Assembly (NCBI GenBank): GCA_902362455.1
Contig: CABIWJ010000008.1
Coordinates: 104,496 to 168,495, forward strand
Source: Eubacteriaceae bacterium
Lineage (GTDB): Bacteria > Bacillota > Clostridia > Lachnospirales > Lachnospiraceae
DNA length: 64,000 bases
Direction of reading: 5' to 3'
Of this stretch, positions 27,346 to 36,750 are shown in pieces (within the stretch, counting starts at the first letter, position 1; every line of letters starts with the position of its first letter). Both the position numbers and the translations under genes were made by a program. The notes below the pieces were generated by a model. It saw only the letters and a list, made by a program, of their open reading frames with translations. It was not told where the DNA came from and did no database searches.

Positions 27346-28686
27346 TTATGGAAGTAAAATTGTGTCTCCCTCCTTAATATAATTTTCATTTGTAATACTG
27401 TTTGCCTGTTTAATACTGTTTATCATATCAATATTCCCATATATTTTTAAACTAATTGAATATAATGAATCTCCAGGCTTTACTATATAATATTGTGGCT
27501 CTTGTACAACCGGTGCAACTGTAGGTTCCGGTTCAGGTTGTGTCGTTGTTACCTGCGCAGTTTCGCCAGGCTGATTAGAATTGTCAGCGATATCCGAAGG
27601 ATTTCCAGTATTTTTTTCATCCGATTGATTTTCCGTACTGTTAATATCACTTGTCTGTTCCTGTACACTTTGTGAATCTCTGTCCTGCGTCTGCATCTCT
27701 GACGAATTATTTATATCTGAATTTGCCGTAGTTTCAACATTACCTGCCACATCAATTATCTTCACTGTATCATCACCATCTGTCTGAATCTCCTTTGAGG
27801 AATTCATACCTACTATCATACTTTTTAGGTCTTTTAGCTGACCTGATGCATTCATAACCGCAATTGTTCCAAGCAGAACTGCCACTAACATAAATGAAGA
27901 TGCCGAATATGCAAAAGCAGGTAATCTACGTTTTCTTTCAGAAATATCCTCTGGTTTAATTGTGTCATTCTTAAGTCCGATATATTCTGCAAGCCCATAA
28001 TTCCCTGAAACTGATTTTTCTCTCTTCTCTCCCTGATTGAAAAATATTTTATGAACTGTAGCATTAATACTTCTCTTTCTACTCTGTTCATAATCCTCAG
28101 GAACCTCATTTTCTTCTATATGGAGAGCCATATATGACTGCATATCTGCATTTTTCTCATAATATATATAATATCCCGGAACAGACTTCATTCCACCATC
28201 ATCATATAGATAGAACGACTCTTCACATTCAACTCTATCTATCAGAAAACACACTTTATCATTTCCAGCGAAATTATCCAAATGAATTTTTTGTATATTA
28301 GGCATATCATTTTCAAGCATACCGGGCATTGATGCGAACCAGCCAACGATATCCACATCATCAAAATAAGTCTTAATGTCCTCGTATAAGCCTGTCCACA
28401 CGTCTTCGTCATAGACAATTTCATTATCTAAAAGTGGCCTTGCACATACAGCTCCTGTAATAAACACATATGCATTCCCATTGTTTCGCTTTATATTTCC
28501 TAACAGAATTCCATATTTTAAATCCTTACTGCTGAAATGCTTTACATATGTCATAACAAAATCTTCTACATAGATTTTTTTATTATCATATTCACAATTA
28601 CCAATCTGCCTTACATTTTTAGGTAATTTAATATTGGCATCATTCTTATTTTCTTCATCTTCACCCTTATAAATTATTTCAATCAT
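27346..28686 (-). CDS. LysM protein with N-terminal MPN/JAMM-like region
   Basis: A 446-aa protein. Residues about 30-170 resemble an MPN/JAMM fold (YGILLGNIKRNNGNAYVFIT, VDIVGWFASMPGM, VCFLIDRV), but the zinc-binding HxH of active JAMM proteases (usually GWYHSHP) is replaced by GWFASMP. A basic cytoplasmic linker, a membrane helix (AYSASSFMLVAVLLGTIAVM, about 260-280), a long Ser/Thr/Asn/Gln linker and a C-terminal LysM (YYIVKPGDSLYSISLKIYGN, then ITNENYIKEGDTILLP) follow. LysM binds peptidoglycan. GGGGAACATCACT precedes the ATG. Confidence 0.8.
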   Translation of the reverse strand: MIEIIYKGEDEENKNDANIKLPKNVRQIGNCEYDNKKIYVEDFVMTYVKHFSSKDLKYGILLGNIKRNNGNAYVFITGAVCARPLLDNEIVYDEDVWTGLYEDIKTYFDDVDIVGWFASMPGMLENDMPNIQKIHLDNFAGNDKVCFLIDRVECEESFYLYDDGGMKSVPGYYIYYEKNADMQSYMALHIEENEVPEDYEQSRKRSINATVHKIFFNQGEKREKSVSGNYGLAEYIGLKNDTIKPEDISERKRRLPAFAYSASSFMLVAVLLGTIAVMNASGQLKDLKSMIVGMNSSKEIQTDGDDTVKIIDVAGNVETTANSDINNSSEMQTQDRDSQSVQEQTSDINSTENQSDEKNTGNPSDIADNSNQPGETAQVTTTQPEPEPTVAPVVQEPQYYIVKPGDSLYSISLKIYGNIDMINSIKQANSITNENYIKEGDTILLP

Positions 28687-28910
28687 AGTGATGTTCCCCT
28701 TTCATAAATATAATAGATTGTATCACAGTAATCCTGTAAAAAATGTCGATTTCTATTAATTATTCCAAAAACTTTTCTACAGTTTTCTATAATTTCCCGT
28801 ATATTTCAACACATTTCTATCTATTATAACTTTCTTCTATGATTTCTAATAATTTTCGCCTTTTGCCACCTTAATTTTTATAACCTGATAAATATATCTG
28901 TCTATTAAAT

Positions 28911-29996
28911 CTACTTGCTTATCAAATTAAATGCCTCTTCAATATTCTGTGCCTGGCCGTTTTGTATTAGTTCTATCATTTTCTGTGCAGACAATTTATT
29001 TGTATACTGTTTTGTAAAATATTTCTCATATTTATCTGTAATTAATGCTGAACTTTCATTATAGATATTTACTGCATTCTGATATTCTTCAACTTTCTTA
29101 CTTATCTCATCTTTCTTTGACTGAATAGCTAATGCATGATTAATATTTACCTTGTCAATTATCTCTGTTTTTTTATTTTCCTCAAAATCCTTCAACTTTT
29201 CATTCTTAATATTTGTTGCTTCAGTAATTTGCTCCTGAAGTCCTGTGGCTTCCTTATCGAATTCACCAAGGTTATAATAACTTTCATCTTTGTCTGTTTT
29301 TATGCCTTTTTTAATCTTCCTTATCTGTTTCTCATTATCGCTGATTTTATATCTCTCAGTACGGATATCTTCTAATGTACCATTATCTTTATCTTTAGTC
29401 AGAAGATAAATTGTCATATAAATGCCTATGAATACCACCATAACAACAACCCATAATAAAATCTTTAAGAACCACCATGGTTTAACTATAGCTACCACAA
29501 TTCCCGGAATCAGAATAAGACCTGCTACAAACACCAATAATTTTACCAGCCATTCTATTCCACCCTGTGTGCAATAAAGAGTATAGAACCATTTCGTGTC
29601 ACAATATGCAGGCAGTCCATTTTCTTTTAACTTCTTTCTCGCTGTACGATGTAAATCCCTGTTTTCCTCTACAAGTTCCTGAGTTTCACTTTCTATTCTA
29701 TCTTTCATTCCCTTGTCTTTAGCCTTTTCTCTTTCACTTCGCACTTCTTTAAGACGCTTATTTCCTGCATTAATTATCTTTTCCTCATCACTTATGGCTT
29801 TCTGCCGCTCTTCATTAACAGTTTTTTCAACATCTTTATTTAATGCTTCCATTTCCTGTTTTAATTCTTTTTCAAGCTTCTTTCCCTCATTTGCACATAC
29901 ATTTACCTGATTTGAGCATACATCTCTGTTCTCTAAATCACTAATCATATTCTGAAGTTCTTCTATTCCACCTTTTAAGAAATCTGTTTCTTCCAT
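28911..29996 (-). CDS. Coiled-coil membrane protein of unknown function
   Basis: A 361-aa protein. Two long charged coiled-coil segments (about 1-130 and 205-345) flank two adjacent membrane helices (WLVKLLVFVAGLILIPGIVV and ILLWVVVMVVFIGIYMTIYL, about 150-200). With this topology both coiled coils lie on the same side of the membrane, probably cytoplasmic. The N-terminal region has several Cys (DVCSNQVNVCANEGK) and the middle has LPAYCDTKWFYTLYCTQGG. I recognise no family. AAGGAGAATAT precedes the start. Its neighbours give no clear role. Confidence 0.6.
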   Translation of the reverse strand: MEETDFLKGGIEELQNMISDLENRDVCSNQVNVCANEGKKLEKELKQEMEALNKDVEKTVNEERQKAISDEEKIINAGNKRLKEVRSEREKAKDKGMKDRIESETQELVEENRDLHRTARKKLKENGLPAYCDTKWFYTLYCTQGGIEWLVKLLVFVAGLILIPGIVVAIVKPWWFLKILLWVVVMVVFIGIYMTIYLLTKDKDNGTLEDIRTERYKISDNEKQIRKIKKGIKTDKDESYYNLGEFDKEATGLQEQITEATNIKNEKLKDFEENKKTEIIDKVNINHALAIQSKKDEISKKVEEYQNAVNIYNESSALITDKYEKYFTKQYTNKLSAQKMIELIQNGQAQNIEEAFNLISK

Positions 29997-30134
29997 ATAT
30001 TCTCCTTCTTTCTGAATTTATAAACTATATTTATATATGTGTTATTTATAATTGCCATCACAACTTGCTATTGGCAATTCGTTGACATCAAGCTGCTGGT
30101 AAATTACCTTTTGACTCTACTATCATTTTATTAT

Positions 30135-31196
30135 TTAATCTACCTTAAGTGCCATATCTCCATCCTTAATCCAGCCCGCTTTTCTAAAGCCCTGTGCTAT
30201 CATAAGTGTTATAACTCCCGGTAACAGAAAATGCATTACTAAAATCTCTATCATTGTAACTGGAACCGATGTGCCTGCTGCAACCATTGCATCATATGCA
30301 GCAAACTGTCCTACCAGGCCTGAGCTTCCCATTCCTGAACCTTCCGGTGTACTCACCATTTTCAATATCGCTGAAGATACCGGTCCTAATATGGCACTTG
30401 ATAATATTGCCGGAATCCATATAACCGGTCTCCTCACAATATTTGGTATCTGCAGCATACTTGTACCAATTCCCTGTGCGATAAGTCCACCTGTTTTGTT
30501 CTCTTTGAAGCTTGCTACTGCGAAACCTACCATCTGACAACAACAGCCTATAGTCGCTGCCCCTGCTGCAAGTCCGGTTATCCCCATTGAGATTCCAATT
30601 GCTGCTGAACTTATAGGAAGTGTAAGAATCATTCCCATTGCAACCGCTACAATTATTCCACCCACAATAGGATGTCTGTCTACATTTACATTAACTAGTT
30701 TACCAAGCCATTTGATAAATGATGTAATATATGGTCCTAATAATATTCCCGCGAATGAGCCTGACAGAATCGAAGCAAATGGTGTCAAAAGAATATCTAT
30801 CTTAGTTTTTCCTGATACTAAATGTCCTATTTCAATAGCAATATATGCCGCAACAAATGCGCCTAATGGTTCTCCCGGTCTTCCAAGTGTAATCACAAAT
30901 TCTGAAGTTCCAAGGCTCTGATACAATGCCGGAAATGCTCCTATCATACCAGCAACTGCTGCCGACACTGTAACTAACGGTGATTCCTTAAATTTCGCTG
31001 CGACTCCGACGCCAATTCCTGCGCCAGTAATTGACTTTGCTACATTTGCAATGAAATTCAGATACACCGCAGGTGTTCCACTCATAAATTTTGCAATCTG
31101 CGATAGAATTGTTCCAAAAATCAATGTTGAGAACAAGCCTAATGCCATACCTCCTAGTCCGTCTATAAAAAGTCTGTTTAAATATTTTTTTACCAT
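30135..31196 (-). CDS. PTS-type EIIC membrane protein, PfoR-like
   Basis: A 353-aa membrane protein with about 10 helices, rich in Gly/Ala. It begins FIDGLGGMALGLFSTLIFGTI, and contains ITGAGIGVGVAAKFKESPLV and GSFAGILLGPYI, typical of the COG3641 group (PfoR, PTS_EIIC_2-like). PfoR was named as a regulator of perfringolysin in Clostridium perfringens, but the sequence is that of a sugar-transporter IIC. No IIA/IIB genes are nearby. The gene follows the sirtuin gene by 5 bp, so they are co-transcribed. Confidence 0.83.
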   Translation of the reverse strand: MVKKYLNRLFIDGLGGMALGLFSTLIFGTILSQIAKFMSGTPAVYLNFIANVAKSITGAGIGVGVAAKFKESPLVTVSAAVAGMIGAFPALYQSLGTSEFVITLGRPGEPLGAFVAAYIAIEIGHLVSGKTKIDILLTPFASILSGSFAGILLGPYITSFIKWLGKLVNVNVDRHPIVGGIIVAVAMGMILTLPISSAAIGISMGITGLAAGAATIGCCCQMVGFAVASFKENKTGGLIAQGIGTSMLQIPNIVRRPVIWIPAILSSAILGPVSSAILKMVSTPEGSGMGSSGLVGQFAAYDAMVAAGTSVPVTMIEILVMHFLLPGVITLMIAQGFRKAGWIKDGDMALKVD

Positions 31197-31201
31197 GTGT
31201 T

Positions 31202-31918
31202 CTATACCTCTGATAATACCTTTCCAATACTGTCATTTATCACTAATGTTGCTTTGCTATCCATCGGTGTTGTAGATTTATTAATTAAAATCAAATTTTT
31301 GCCTCTGAAGTATTGTATAAGTCCTGCTGCCGGATAAACAGCAAGTGAAGTTCCGCCTATAATGAGTGTATCAGCATTAGCAATATGCATTATCGATTCA
31401 CTAAGTATATTTTCATCCAAACCCTCTTCATACAATACAACATCGGGTTTGATAATTCCTCCACATTCGCATTTTGGAACACCTTTACTGTTATACATAT
31501 AATCAAAATCGTAAAATTTATGACATTTCATACAATAATTTCTATGTACACTGCCATGTAATTCATATACATTTTTACTTCCTGCTGCCTGATGCAGACC
31601 ATCAATATTCTGTGTTATTACAGCCTTTAATTTACCCGACTCTTCTAATCTTGCAAGTGCCTTATGAGCATTGTTAGGCTCCACATCTTTAAAAAGCATT
31701 TTATCTTTATAAAACTTATAGAATTCTTCCGTATTTCTCATAAAAAATGTATGGCTCAGGATTGTCTCCGGTGGGTATTTATAACTCTGATTATATAGCC
31801 CATCTACACTTCGAAAGTCAGGAACTCCGCTTTCAGTTGACACTCCTGCACCACCAAAAAATACTATATAATTACTTTCTGCAACTATATTTTTTAATTC
31901 AGCGATTTTACTGTCCAT
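31202..31918 (-). CDS. cobB: NAD-dependent protein deacetylase, SIR2 family
   Basis: A 238-aa sirtuin. NAD-binding motifs are FFGGAGVSTESGVPDFRS (about residues 16-33) and TQNIDGLHQAAG (about 99-110). The catalytic His is in ELHGS, and the zinc site is CMKCHK...CECGG. It removes acyl groups from lysine using NAD+. The ATG at 31916-31918 (MDSKIAELKN) is chosen for AGGAGATGACTAT; earlier in-frame ATGs lack a site. The PfoR-like gene follows directly. Confidence 0.95.
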   Translation of the reverse strand: MDSKIAELKNIVAESNYIVFFGGAGVSTESGVPDFRSVDGLYNQSYKYPPETILSHTFFMRNTEEFYKFYKDKMLFKDVEPNNAHKALARLEESGKLKAVITQNIDGLHQAAGSKNVYELHGSVHRNYCMKCHKFYDFDYMYNSKGVPKCECGGIIKPDVVLYEEGLDENILSESIMHIANADTLIIGGTSLAVYPAAGLIQYFRGKNLILINKSTTPMDSKATLVINDSIGKVLSEV

Positions 31919-31990
31919 ATAGTCATCTCCTCGTTTATCTTTTATTCCAACATCATTATATATCAAATAACTGAATAAACCAATAAAAAA

Positions 31991-32025
31991 ATCCCACGAA
32001 ATACCTAAATCGACATTTCGTGGAA
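31991..32025 (-). terminator. Terminator of pgi
   Basis: CCACGAAAT (from 31994) pairs with ATTTCGTGG (from 32015). On the minus strand it is followed by GATTTTTTT. It lies just after the pgi stop codon. Confidence 0.85.
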
Positions 32026-32050
32026 TCCTATATGCTTTTTTTAATTCAAA

Positions 32051-33397
32051 TTATAATCTCTTAAGTAATTCTTCTCTTTCTTTCTCATAACCTGGTTTAC
32101 CAAGTAATGCAAACATATTTCTCTTGTAGCTTTCAACACCTGGCTGGTCGAATGGATTAACTCCTGAAATATATCCGCTGACACCACAAGCAAATTCAAA
32201 GAAGTAGAATAACTGTCCTAAATAAAATTCATTCTGCTCTGGAACTGTTACCATAAGGTTTGGAACATTACCATCTGTATGTGCAAGAATTGTTCCATTC
32301 ATTGCACTCTTGTTAATGAAATCCACTGTCTTACCTGCAAGGTAATTTAAACCATCTAAGTCAACTGGTTCTTCTTCTATTTCAAATGAACATTTAGGAG
32401 TTTCAACATTAATAACTGTTTCAAACATTATTCTTGAACCATCCTGAATGAACTGTCCCATTGAATGTAAATCTGTTGTTAAATCAACTGATGCTGGGAA
32501 GATACCTTTCTGATCTTTTCCTTCGCTCTCGCCAAATAACTGTTTCCACCATTCTGATACATAGTGAACACTTGGCTCATAGTTAGCAAGAATTTCAACT
32601 GCTTTGCCTTTTCTATGAAGAATATTTCTGATTGCTGCATATTTAAGTGAATCATTTTCTGCAAATGGAGTATTTAATGCAAGCTCTCTTCCTGATGCTG
32701 CACCTTCCATAAGTTTATCGATATCTGCACCACTTACTGCGATTGGAAGAAGACCTACTGCTGTTAAAACTGAGAAACGTCCTCCTACATCATCAGGAAC
32801 AACGAATGTTTCGTATCCCTCTTCATTAGCAAGATTCTTTAATGATCCCTTAGCTTTATCTGTTGTTGCATATATTCTCTTAGCTGCACCCTCTTTACCA
32901 TATTTATCTTCAAGAATTTCCTTGAATACTCTGAATGCAATTGCTGGCTCAGTTGTTGTACCTGATTTAGAAATCATATTAATAGAGAAATCTTTTCCCT
33001 CTACGATATCCATTAAATGTTTAATATATGTGCTGCTGATGCTATTACCAACATAGTAAATCTCTGGTGTTTTTCTCTGTTCTTTGCTTAAATTATTGTA
33101 AAAACTATGTCCAAGGAATTCTATTGCAGCTCTCGCTCCAAGATAAGAACCACCGATACCGATAACTAATAACACATCCGAATCGTTCTGTATCTTCTTA
33201 GCTGCTTCCTTAATTCTTACAAACTCTTCTTTATCATAATCAACAGGCAAATCAATCCAGCCTAAGAAATCATTTCCTGCTCCTTTTTTTGTAACTAATG
33301 TATCTTTTGCATTCGCAACGATACTTTCCATATTGGCCACTTCATTTTCAGAAATAAATTTGGCTGCTTTTGAGTAATCAAATGTAACTTTTGCCAT
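32051..33397 (-). CDS. pgi: Glucose-6-phosphate isomerase
   Basis: A 448-aa enzyme, the usual length in Firmicutes. Motifs include [20 protein letters not shown] (residues about 74-93), [20 protein letters not shown] (SIS domain) and [20 protein letters not shown]. It interconverts glucose-6-phosphate and fructose-6-phosphate in glycolysis and gluconeogenesis. AAGGAG precedes the ATG. It is a single-gene unit with its own terminator. Confidence 0.98.
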   Translation of the reverse strand: MAKVTFDYSKAAKFISENEVANMESIVANAKDTLVTKKGAGNDFLGWIDLPVDYDKEEFVRIKEAAKKIQNDSDVLLVIGIGGSYLGARAAIEFLGHSFYNNLSKEQRKTPEIYYVGNSISSTYIKHLMDIVEGKDFSINMISKSGTTTEPAIAFRVFKEILEDKYGKEGAAKRIYATTDKAKGSLKNLANEEGYETFVVPDDVGGRFSVLTAVGLLPIAVSGADIDKLMEGAASGRELALNTPFAENDSLKYAAIRNILHRKGKAVEILANYEPSVHYVSEWWKQLFGESEGKDQKGIFPASVDLTTDLHSMGQFIQDGSRIMFETVINVETPKCSFEIEEEPVDLDGLNYLAGKTVDFINKSAMNGTILAHTDGNVPNLMVTVPEQNEFYLGQLFYFFEFACGVSGYISGVNPFDQPGVESYKRNMFALLGKPGYEKEREELLKRL

Positions 33398-33490
33398 TTC
33401 TACACACTCCTTTGTCTCTTCTATTTAACTTTTACTTTTTAAAAATATTCGTTCTATATTATAGTACCAACGAGAAATTTTGGCAAGCAA

Positions 33491-34342
33491 TTACGCAAGA
33501 AATTCATCTAAAACTTCATTAATGACTAACTCTTTATCCTTTGCATATTCTTCATCACTCTTTTTTGATACATCGACTGTATTAATTAAAATTTTATTAT
33601 TATCCATATTTGTAACATCTGTAATTGTTTTATTATTTGATTTTTTTGCACCTGTAATTGCTTTATTATCTAGCTCTGCATCATCTGTAGTTATTTTATT
33701 ATCTGAATCTGTTATACATGTAACTGTATTTTTATTATCAACAGATGATTTAGATTTGCCTGTGTCATCCATAAATTCTTCAACATTAATTTTCTCTGCA
33801 AATTTGACATATTCCCTTGGATTACATATATAATTAAGAATTTCATTAAATATAATATTCTTTTTATAATCCAATGCAATTATTTCATCAAACAGCTTAA
33901 ATGCACCTAAAAATATCAATGATACAAAAGTATATACACTCACCTTATTAATATTTTCAATTATTATAATTTTACTGTTACCAATATCTGATAAAATAAT
34001 CAAATCCATAGTCGCACCAATAATCATACATATCGTAATCGCAATATTTCCATAATTATTAATTCTGTCAAGATTCATTCCAAAACATTTCCACTTATGT
34101 AGTTCATTCTTTAAATAATATTCAGGTATATTAATCTGTCTGTTATTTTTAATTTCATTATTAAATTCTTCAATTATCGGTTTTATTTTCTTACAACCAA
34201 TGAAATTCTGACTTTTAATTTTTTCAATAACCTCATCATAGCAAAGACTACATATTGTTTTGAATACGAATGCAATTATCAATCCAATAGTCATTACAAT
34301 TACTATCCCACCATTATCAACCATATTTTCTAAATACATCAC
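33491..34342 (-). CDS. Membrane protein of unknown function
   Basis: A 283-aa protein with an N-terminal helix (GGIVIVMTIGLIIAFVFKTI, about 11-30), a hydrophilic loop with IKPIIEEFNNEIKNN, two more helices (about 97-117 and 131-150), then a hydrophilic tail of about 110 residues rich in Asp, Asn, Lys and Thr with irregular repeats (DSDNKITTDD, KSNNKTITDV, NMDNNKILIN). The plan resembles MotA/TolQ-like small membrane proteins, but no motif confirms that. GAGGAG precedes a GTG at 34342, with an ATG one codon later. It lies alone beside the convergent 3' end of the pgi promoter region. Confidence 0.6.
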   Translation of the reverse strand: MMYLENMVDNGGIVIVMTIGLIIAFVFKTICSLCYDEVIEKIKSQNFIGCKKIKPIIEEFNNEIKNNRQINIPEYYLKNELHKWKCFGMNLDRINNYGNIAITICMIIGATMDLIILSDIGNSKIIIIENINKVSVYTFVSLIFLGAFKLFDEIIALDYKKNIIFNEILNYICNPREYVKFAEKINVEEFMDDTGKSKSSVDNKNTVTCITDSDNKITTDDAELDNKAITGAKKSNNKTITDVTNMDNNKILINTVDVSKKSDEEYAKDKELVINEVLDEFLA

Positions 34343-34566
34343 TTCTATAACTCCTCGCTTTCAAATAATTATACTCATAGATATTTATAAAACTACATTT
34401 ATATGTTGACATTTCACCTGTTAGCATTTCAATACATTTATAATTATCTACCTTAAACTATATGTTTTGCCATCCAGATTTTTATTATCATATAATTTAC
34501 CACATATCTTTATCAAATTAAATAGGTTAGAGATAAAAATCGTTCATCTTATTTCGACATTTATTT

Positions 34567-34594
34567 TTGACTTATATTGTTTTTATAGTATAAT
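34567..34594 (+). promoter_or_regulatory. Promoter of the TSCPD-murG pair
   Basis: TTGACT (34567-34572), 16-bp spacer, TATAAT (34589-34594). A single reverse-oriented TGTCGAA (34553-34559) lies just upstream. Confidence 0.7.
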
Positions 34595-34636
34595 ATCTTT
34601 AAAATTCATATAAAATTATAAGAGGAGGTTCATTAT

Positions 34637-34894
34637 ATGGTATATAGAACTAAAGGAACTTGTTCAAGAGAAATTCAAATAGAAACCGATGGAGATATAA
34701 TAAAAAGTGTACAATTCATAGGTGGTTGTAGTGGTAATACCCAGGGTATTTCAAGCCTTGTTAAAGGTATGAAGATTCAGGAAGTTATCGACAGAACTGA
34801 GGGAATTGACTGCGGTGGCAGAGGAACTTCCTGTCCGGACCAGCTTTCTAAAGCACTAAAACAAATTCTTGCAGATCAGAATGGAGGCAAATAA
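34637..34894 (+). CDS. TSCPD domain protein (TIGR03905 type)
   Basis: An 85-aa protein with GTCSREIQIETDGDIIKSVQ, then FIGGCSGNTQGISSLVKGM and GIDCGGRGTSCPDQLSKAL. This is the stand-alone TSCPD domain, best known as the C-terminal Cys-containing part of vitamin B12-dependent ribonucleotide reductases. Its Cys residues (GTCS, GGCSGN, DCGGRGTSCPDQL) probably bind a metal. GAGGAGG precedes the ATG. Its last base overlaps the murG start codon, so both are coupled. Confidence 0.92.
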   Translation: MVYRTKGTCSREIQIETDGDIIKSVQFIGGCSGNTQGISSLVKGMKIQEVIDRTEGIDCGGRGTSCPDQLSKALKQILADQNGGK

Positions 34895-35961
34895 TGTCTA
34901 AAAAAATCATTTTAACCGGTGGTGGAACAGCCGGTCATGTTACACCTAATATTGCACTTATACCTGGTTTAAAAGAAAAAGGCTATGAAATTAAATACAT
35001 AGGTTCTTATGACGGAATTGAAAAGAAACTTATTGAAGAAATAGGTATTGATTATCAGGGGATTTCTTCCGGTAAATTAAGAAGATATCTTTCCGCCAAG
35101 AATTTTTCTGATCCATTCAGAGTTATTAAAGGATATAAAGAAGCCAAAAAAATTATTAAAAATTTTTCACCTGATATTGTATTTTCAAAAGGTGGCTTTG
35201 TATCAGTTCCTGTTGTACTTGCTGCCAAGAAATATAAAGTACCTGTAATAATTCACGAATCAGATATGACACCCGGACTTGCAAATAAAATAGCAATGTC
35301 TGCAGCAACTACAATATGTCATAGCTTTCCCGAAACTGCCAATTATCTCCCAAAGGGTAAGGCATTACTTACAGGCTCCCCAATACGTAAAGAACTTCGT
35401 GAAGGTGATAAATTGGCAGGTTTAAATATGTGCGGCTTCACTGCTAATAAGCCAATCATTATGGTTATCGGTGGTAGCCTTGGTGCCGTTGCAGTTAATG
35501 AAGCAATACGATCTTCATTAGATACATTGTTAAAAAAATACCAGATTGTTCATTTATGTGGAAAAGGAAAAACTGACGAGTCATTAAATAATCGTCCAGG
35601 CTACAAACAATATGAATATATTAAAGCTGAACTTAAAGATTTGTTCGCTATGGCAGATGTCATAGTTTCCAGAGCCGGTGCAAATGCAATCTGCGAAATT
35701 GTAGCCCTTAGAAAACCTAGTATTCTTATTCCACTTTCTGCAAGAGCAAGTCGTGGAGACCAGTTATTAAATGCTGCTTCTTTCAAAAAGCAGGGCTTTA
35801 GTGAAGTTATAGAAGAAGAGGAACTCACAAACGAACTTCTTGTTGATACAATTAATTCCGTATACGAAAATAGGGATAAATATATCAATGCCATTGATAA
35901 TGCTGGTACAACAGATGCTGTACAAACAATTCTTGACCTTATAGATAAGACAGTTAAGTAA
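34894..35961 (+). CDS. murG: UDP-GlcNAc transferase MurG (lipid II synthesis)
   Basis: A 355-aa GT28 glycosyltransferase. It starts with LTGGGTAGHVTPNIALI (glycine-rich loop 1), contains FSKGGFVSVPVVLAAKKYKV and HESDMTPGLANKIAM, then GGSLGA and the C-terminal SRAGANAICEIVALRKPSIL that binds UDP-GlcNAc. It adds GlcNAc to lipid I on the inner face of the membrane. Here it is not in the dcw cluster but paired with a TSCPD gene, a separation also known in some clostridia. GGAGG precedes the ATG. Confidence 0.96.
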   Translation: MSKKIILTGGGTAGHVTPNIALIPGLKEKGYEIKYIGSYDGIEKKLIEEIGIDYQGISSGKLRRYLSAKNFSDPFRVIKGYKEAKKIIKNFSPDIVFSKGGFVSVPVVLAAKKYKVPVIIHESDMTPGLANKIAMSAATTICHSFPETANYLPKGKALLTGSPIRKELREGDKLAGLNMCGFTANKPIIMVIGGSLGAVAVNEAIRSSLDTLLKKYQIVHLCGKGKTDESLNNRPGYKQYEYIKAELKDLFAMADVIVSRAGANAICEIVALRKPSILIPLSARASRGDQLLNAASFKKQGFSEVIEEEELTNELLVDTINSVYENRDKYINAIDNAGTTDAVQTILDLIDKTVK

Positions 35962-36211
35962 CTTATTAAAATAAATAATACATTAGAATAAGCAACATAT
36001 TAGGATAAAAAATACATTAAAATAAATAATATATTAAAAACAGGCTCATATATTTTGTACTGTAGTCTCTCGAAAGTTTTAACTTTGTTCTATAACGCTT
36101 AACTTATTGAGACACTTAATGTACATTTATATGAACCTTTGTTTATTTATCCCTGATTATGCAATTATTTACTTATTTCTGATTATGCTGTTAAAATATT
36201 CATACGTTTTG

Positions 36212-36628
36212 TTACTTTAATACCTCTTTTACCTTTTCTTCTAACTGTGCAAGTTTCTCATCTGTAGTTTCAGAAGCCTTCCACATCTTTATTGCATTAT
36301 CACCTTCATATCTTGGAATAAGATGCATATGAAAATGAAATACTGACTGACCTGCACATTCACCATTATTCTGTATTACATTGAATCCATCACAGTCAAA
36401 TGCCTTAGTCATGGCAGTAGCCATTTTCTTTGCTAATACAAACACTTTTGACGCTGTTTCATCATCCATTTCATAAATATTATCAAAATGTTTCTTTGGT
36501 AATATAAGTGCATGGCCCTTTGTTGCCGGACCTAAGTCAAAAATAACCTTAAAATTCTCATCTTCATACAATGTATGTGATGGAATTATTCCATTTGCAA
36601 TTTTACAAAAAATACAATCATCCTTCAT
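36212..36628 (-). CDS. HIT family hydrolase
   Basis: A 138-aa protein: CIFCKIANGIIPSHTLYED at the start (with the Cys pair of bacterial HIT proteins), KGHALILPKKH in the middle and the catalytic triad motif VFHFHMHLIPRY at about residue 105. HIT enzymes of this group hydrolyse nucleotide phosphoramidates or dinucleotides. AGGCAGGATT precedes the ATG. It is divergent from the histidine kinase gene. Confidence 0.95.
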   Translation of the reverse strand: MKDDCIFCKIANGIIPSHTLYEDENFKVIFDLGPATKGHALILPKKHFDNIYEMDDETASKVFVLAKKMATAMTKAFDCDGFNVIQNNGECAGQSVFHFHMHLIPRYEGDNAIKMWKASETTDEKLAQLEEKVKEVLK

Positions 36629-36690
36629 TTTTAAATCCTGCCTTTCATGTTATAATTTATAATATGTCGAAATATGTTTAGTAAAAACAT

Positions 36691-36718
36691 TTGACATTTT
36701 TCACATTAATGTTAGACT
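36691..36718 (+). promoter_or_regulatory. Promoter of the histidine kinase gene
   Basis: TTGACA (36691-36696), 16-bp spacer, TAGACT (36713-36718). One TGTCGAA (36665-36671) lies 19 bp upstream. Confidence 0.65.
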
Positions 36719-36750
36719 AAAAAGCATAAAGAAACATTGGGGGAATTATT

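Noticed and set aside
30051..30078. Hairpin ATTGCCA/TGGCAAT between the coiled-coil gene and the PfoR-like gene
   Set aside because: Short stem and no T run on either side; not a convincing terminator.
34553..34559. Single TGTCGAA (reverse) upstream of the TSCPD-murG promoter
   Set aside because: About eight single copies are expected by chance in the window, and other copies fall inside coding sequence, so one box is not evidence.
35964..36046. Near-repeat of about 25 bp (ATTAAAATAAATAATA...) after murG
   Set aside because: Low-complexity A/T sequence; too few copies and too degenerate to call a repeat array or CRISPR.
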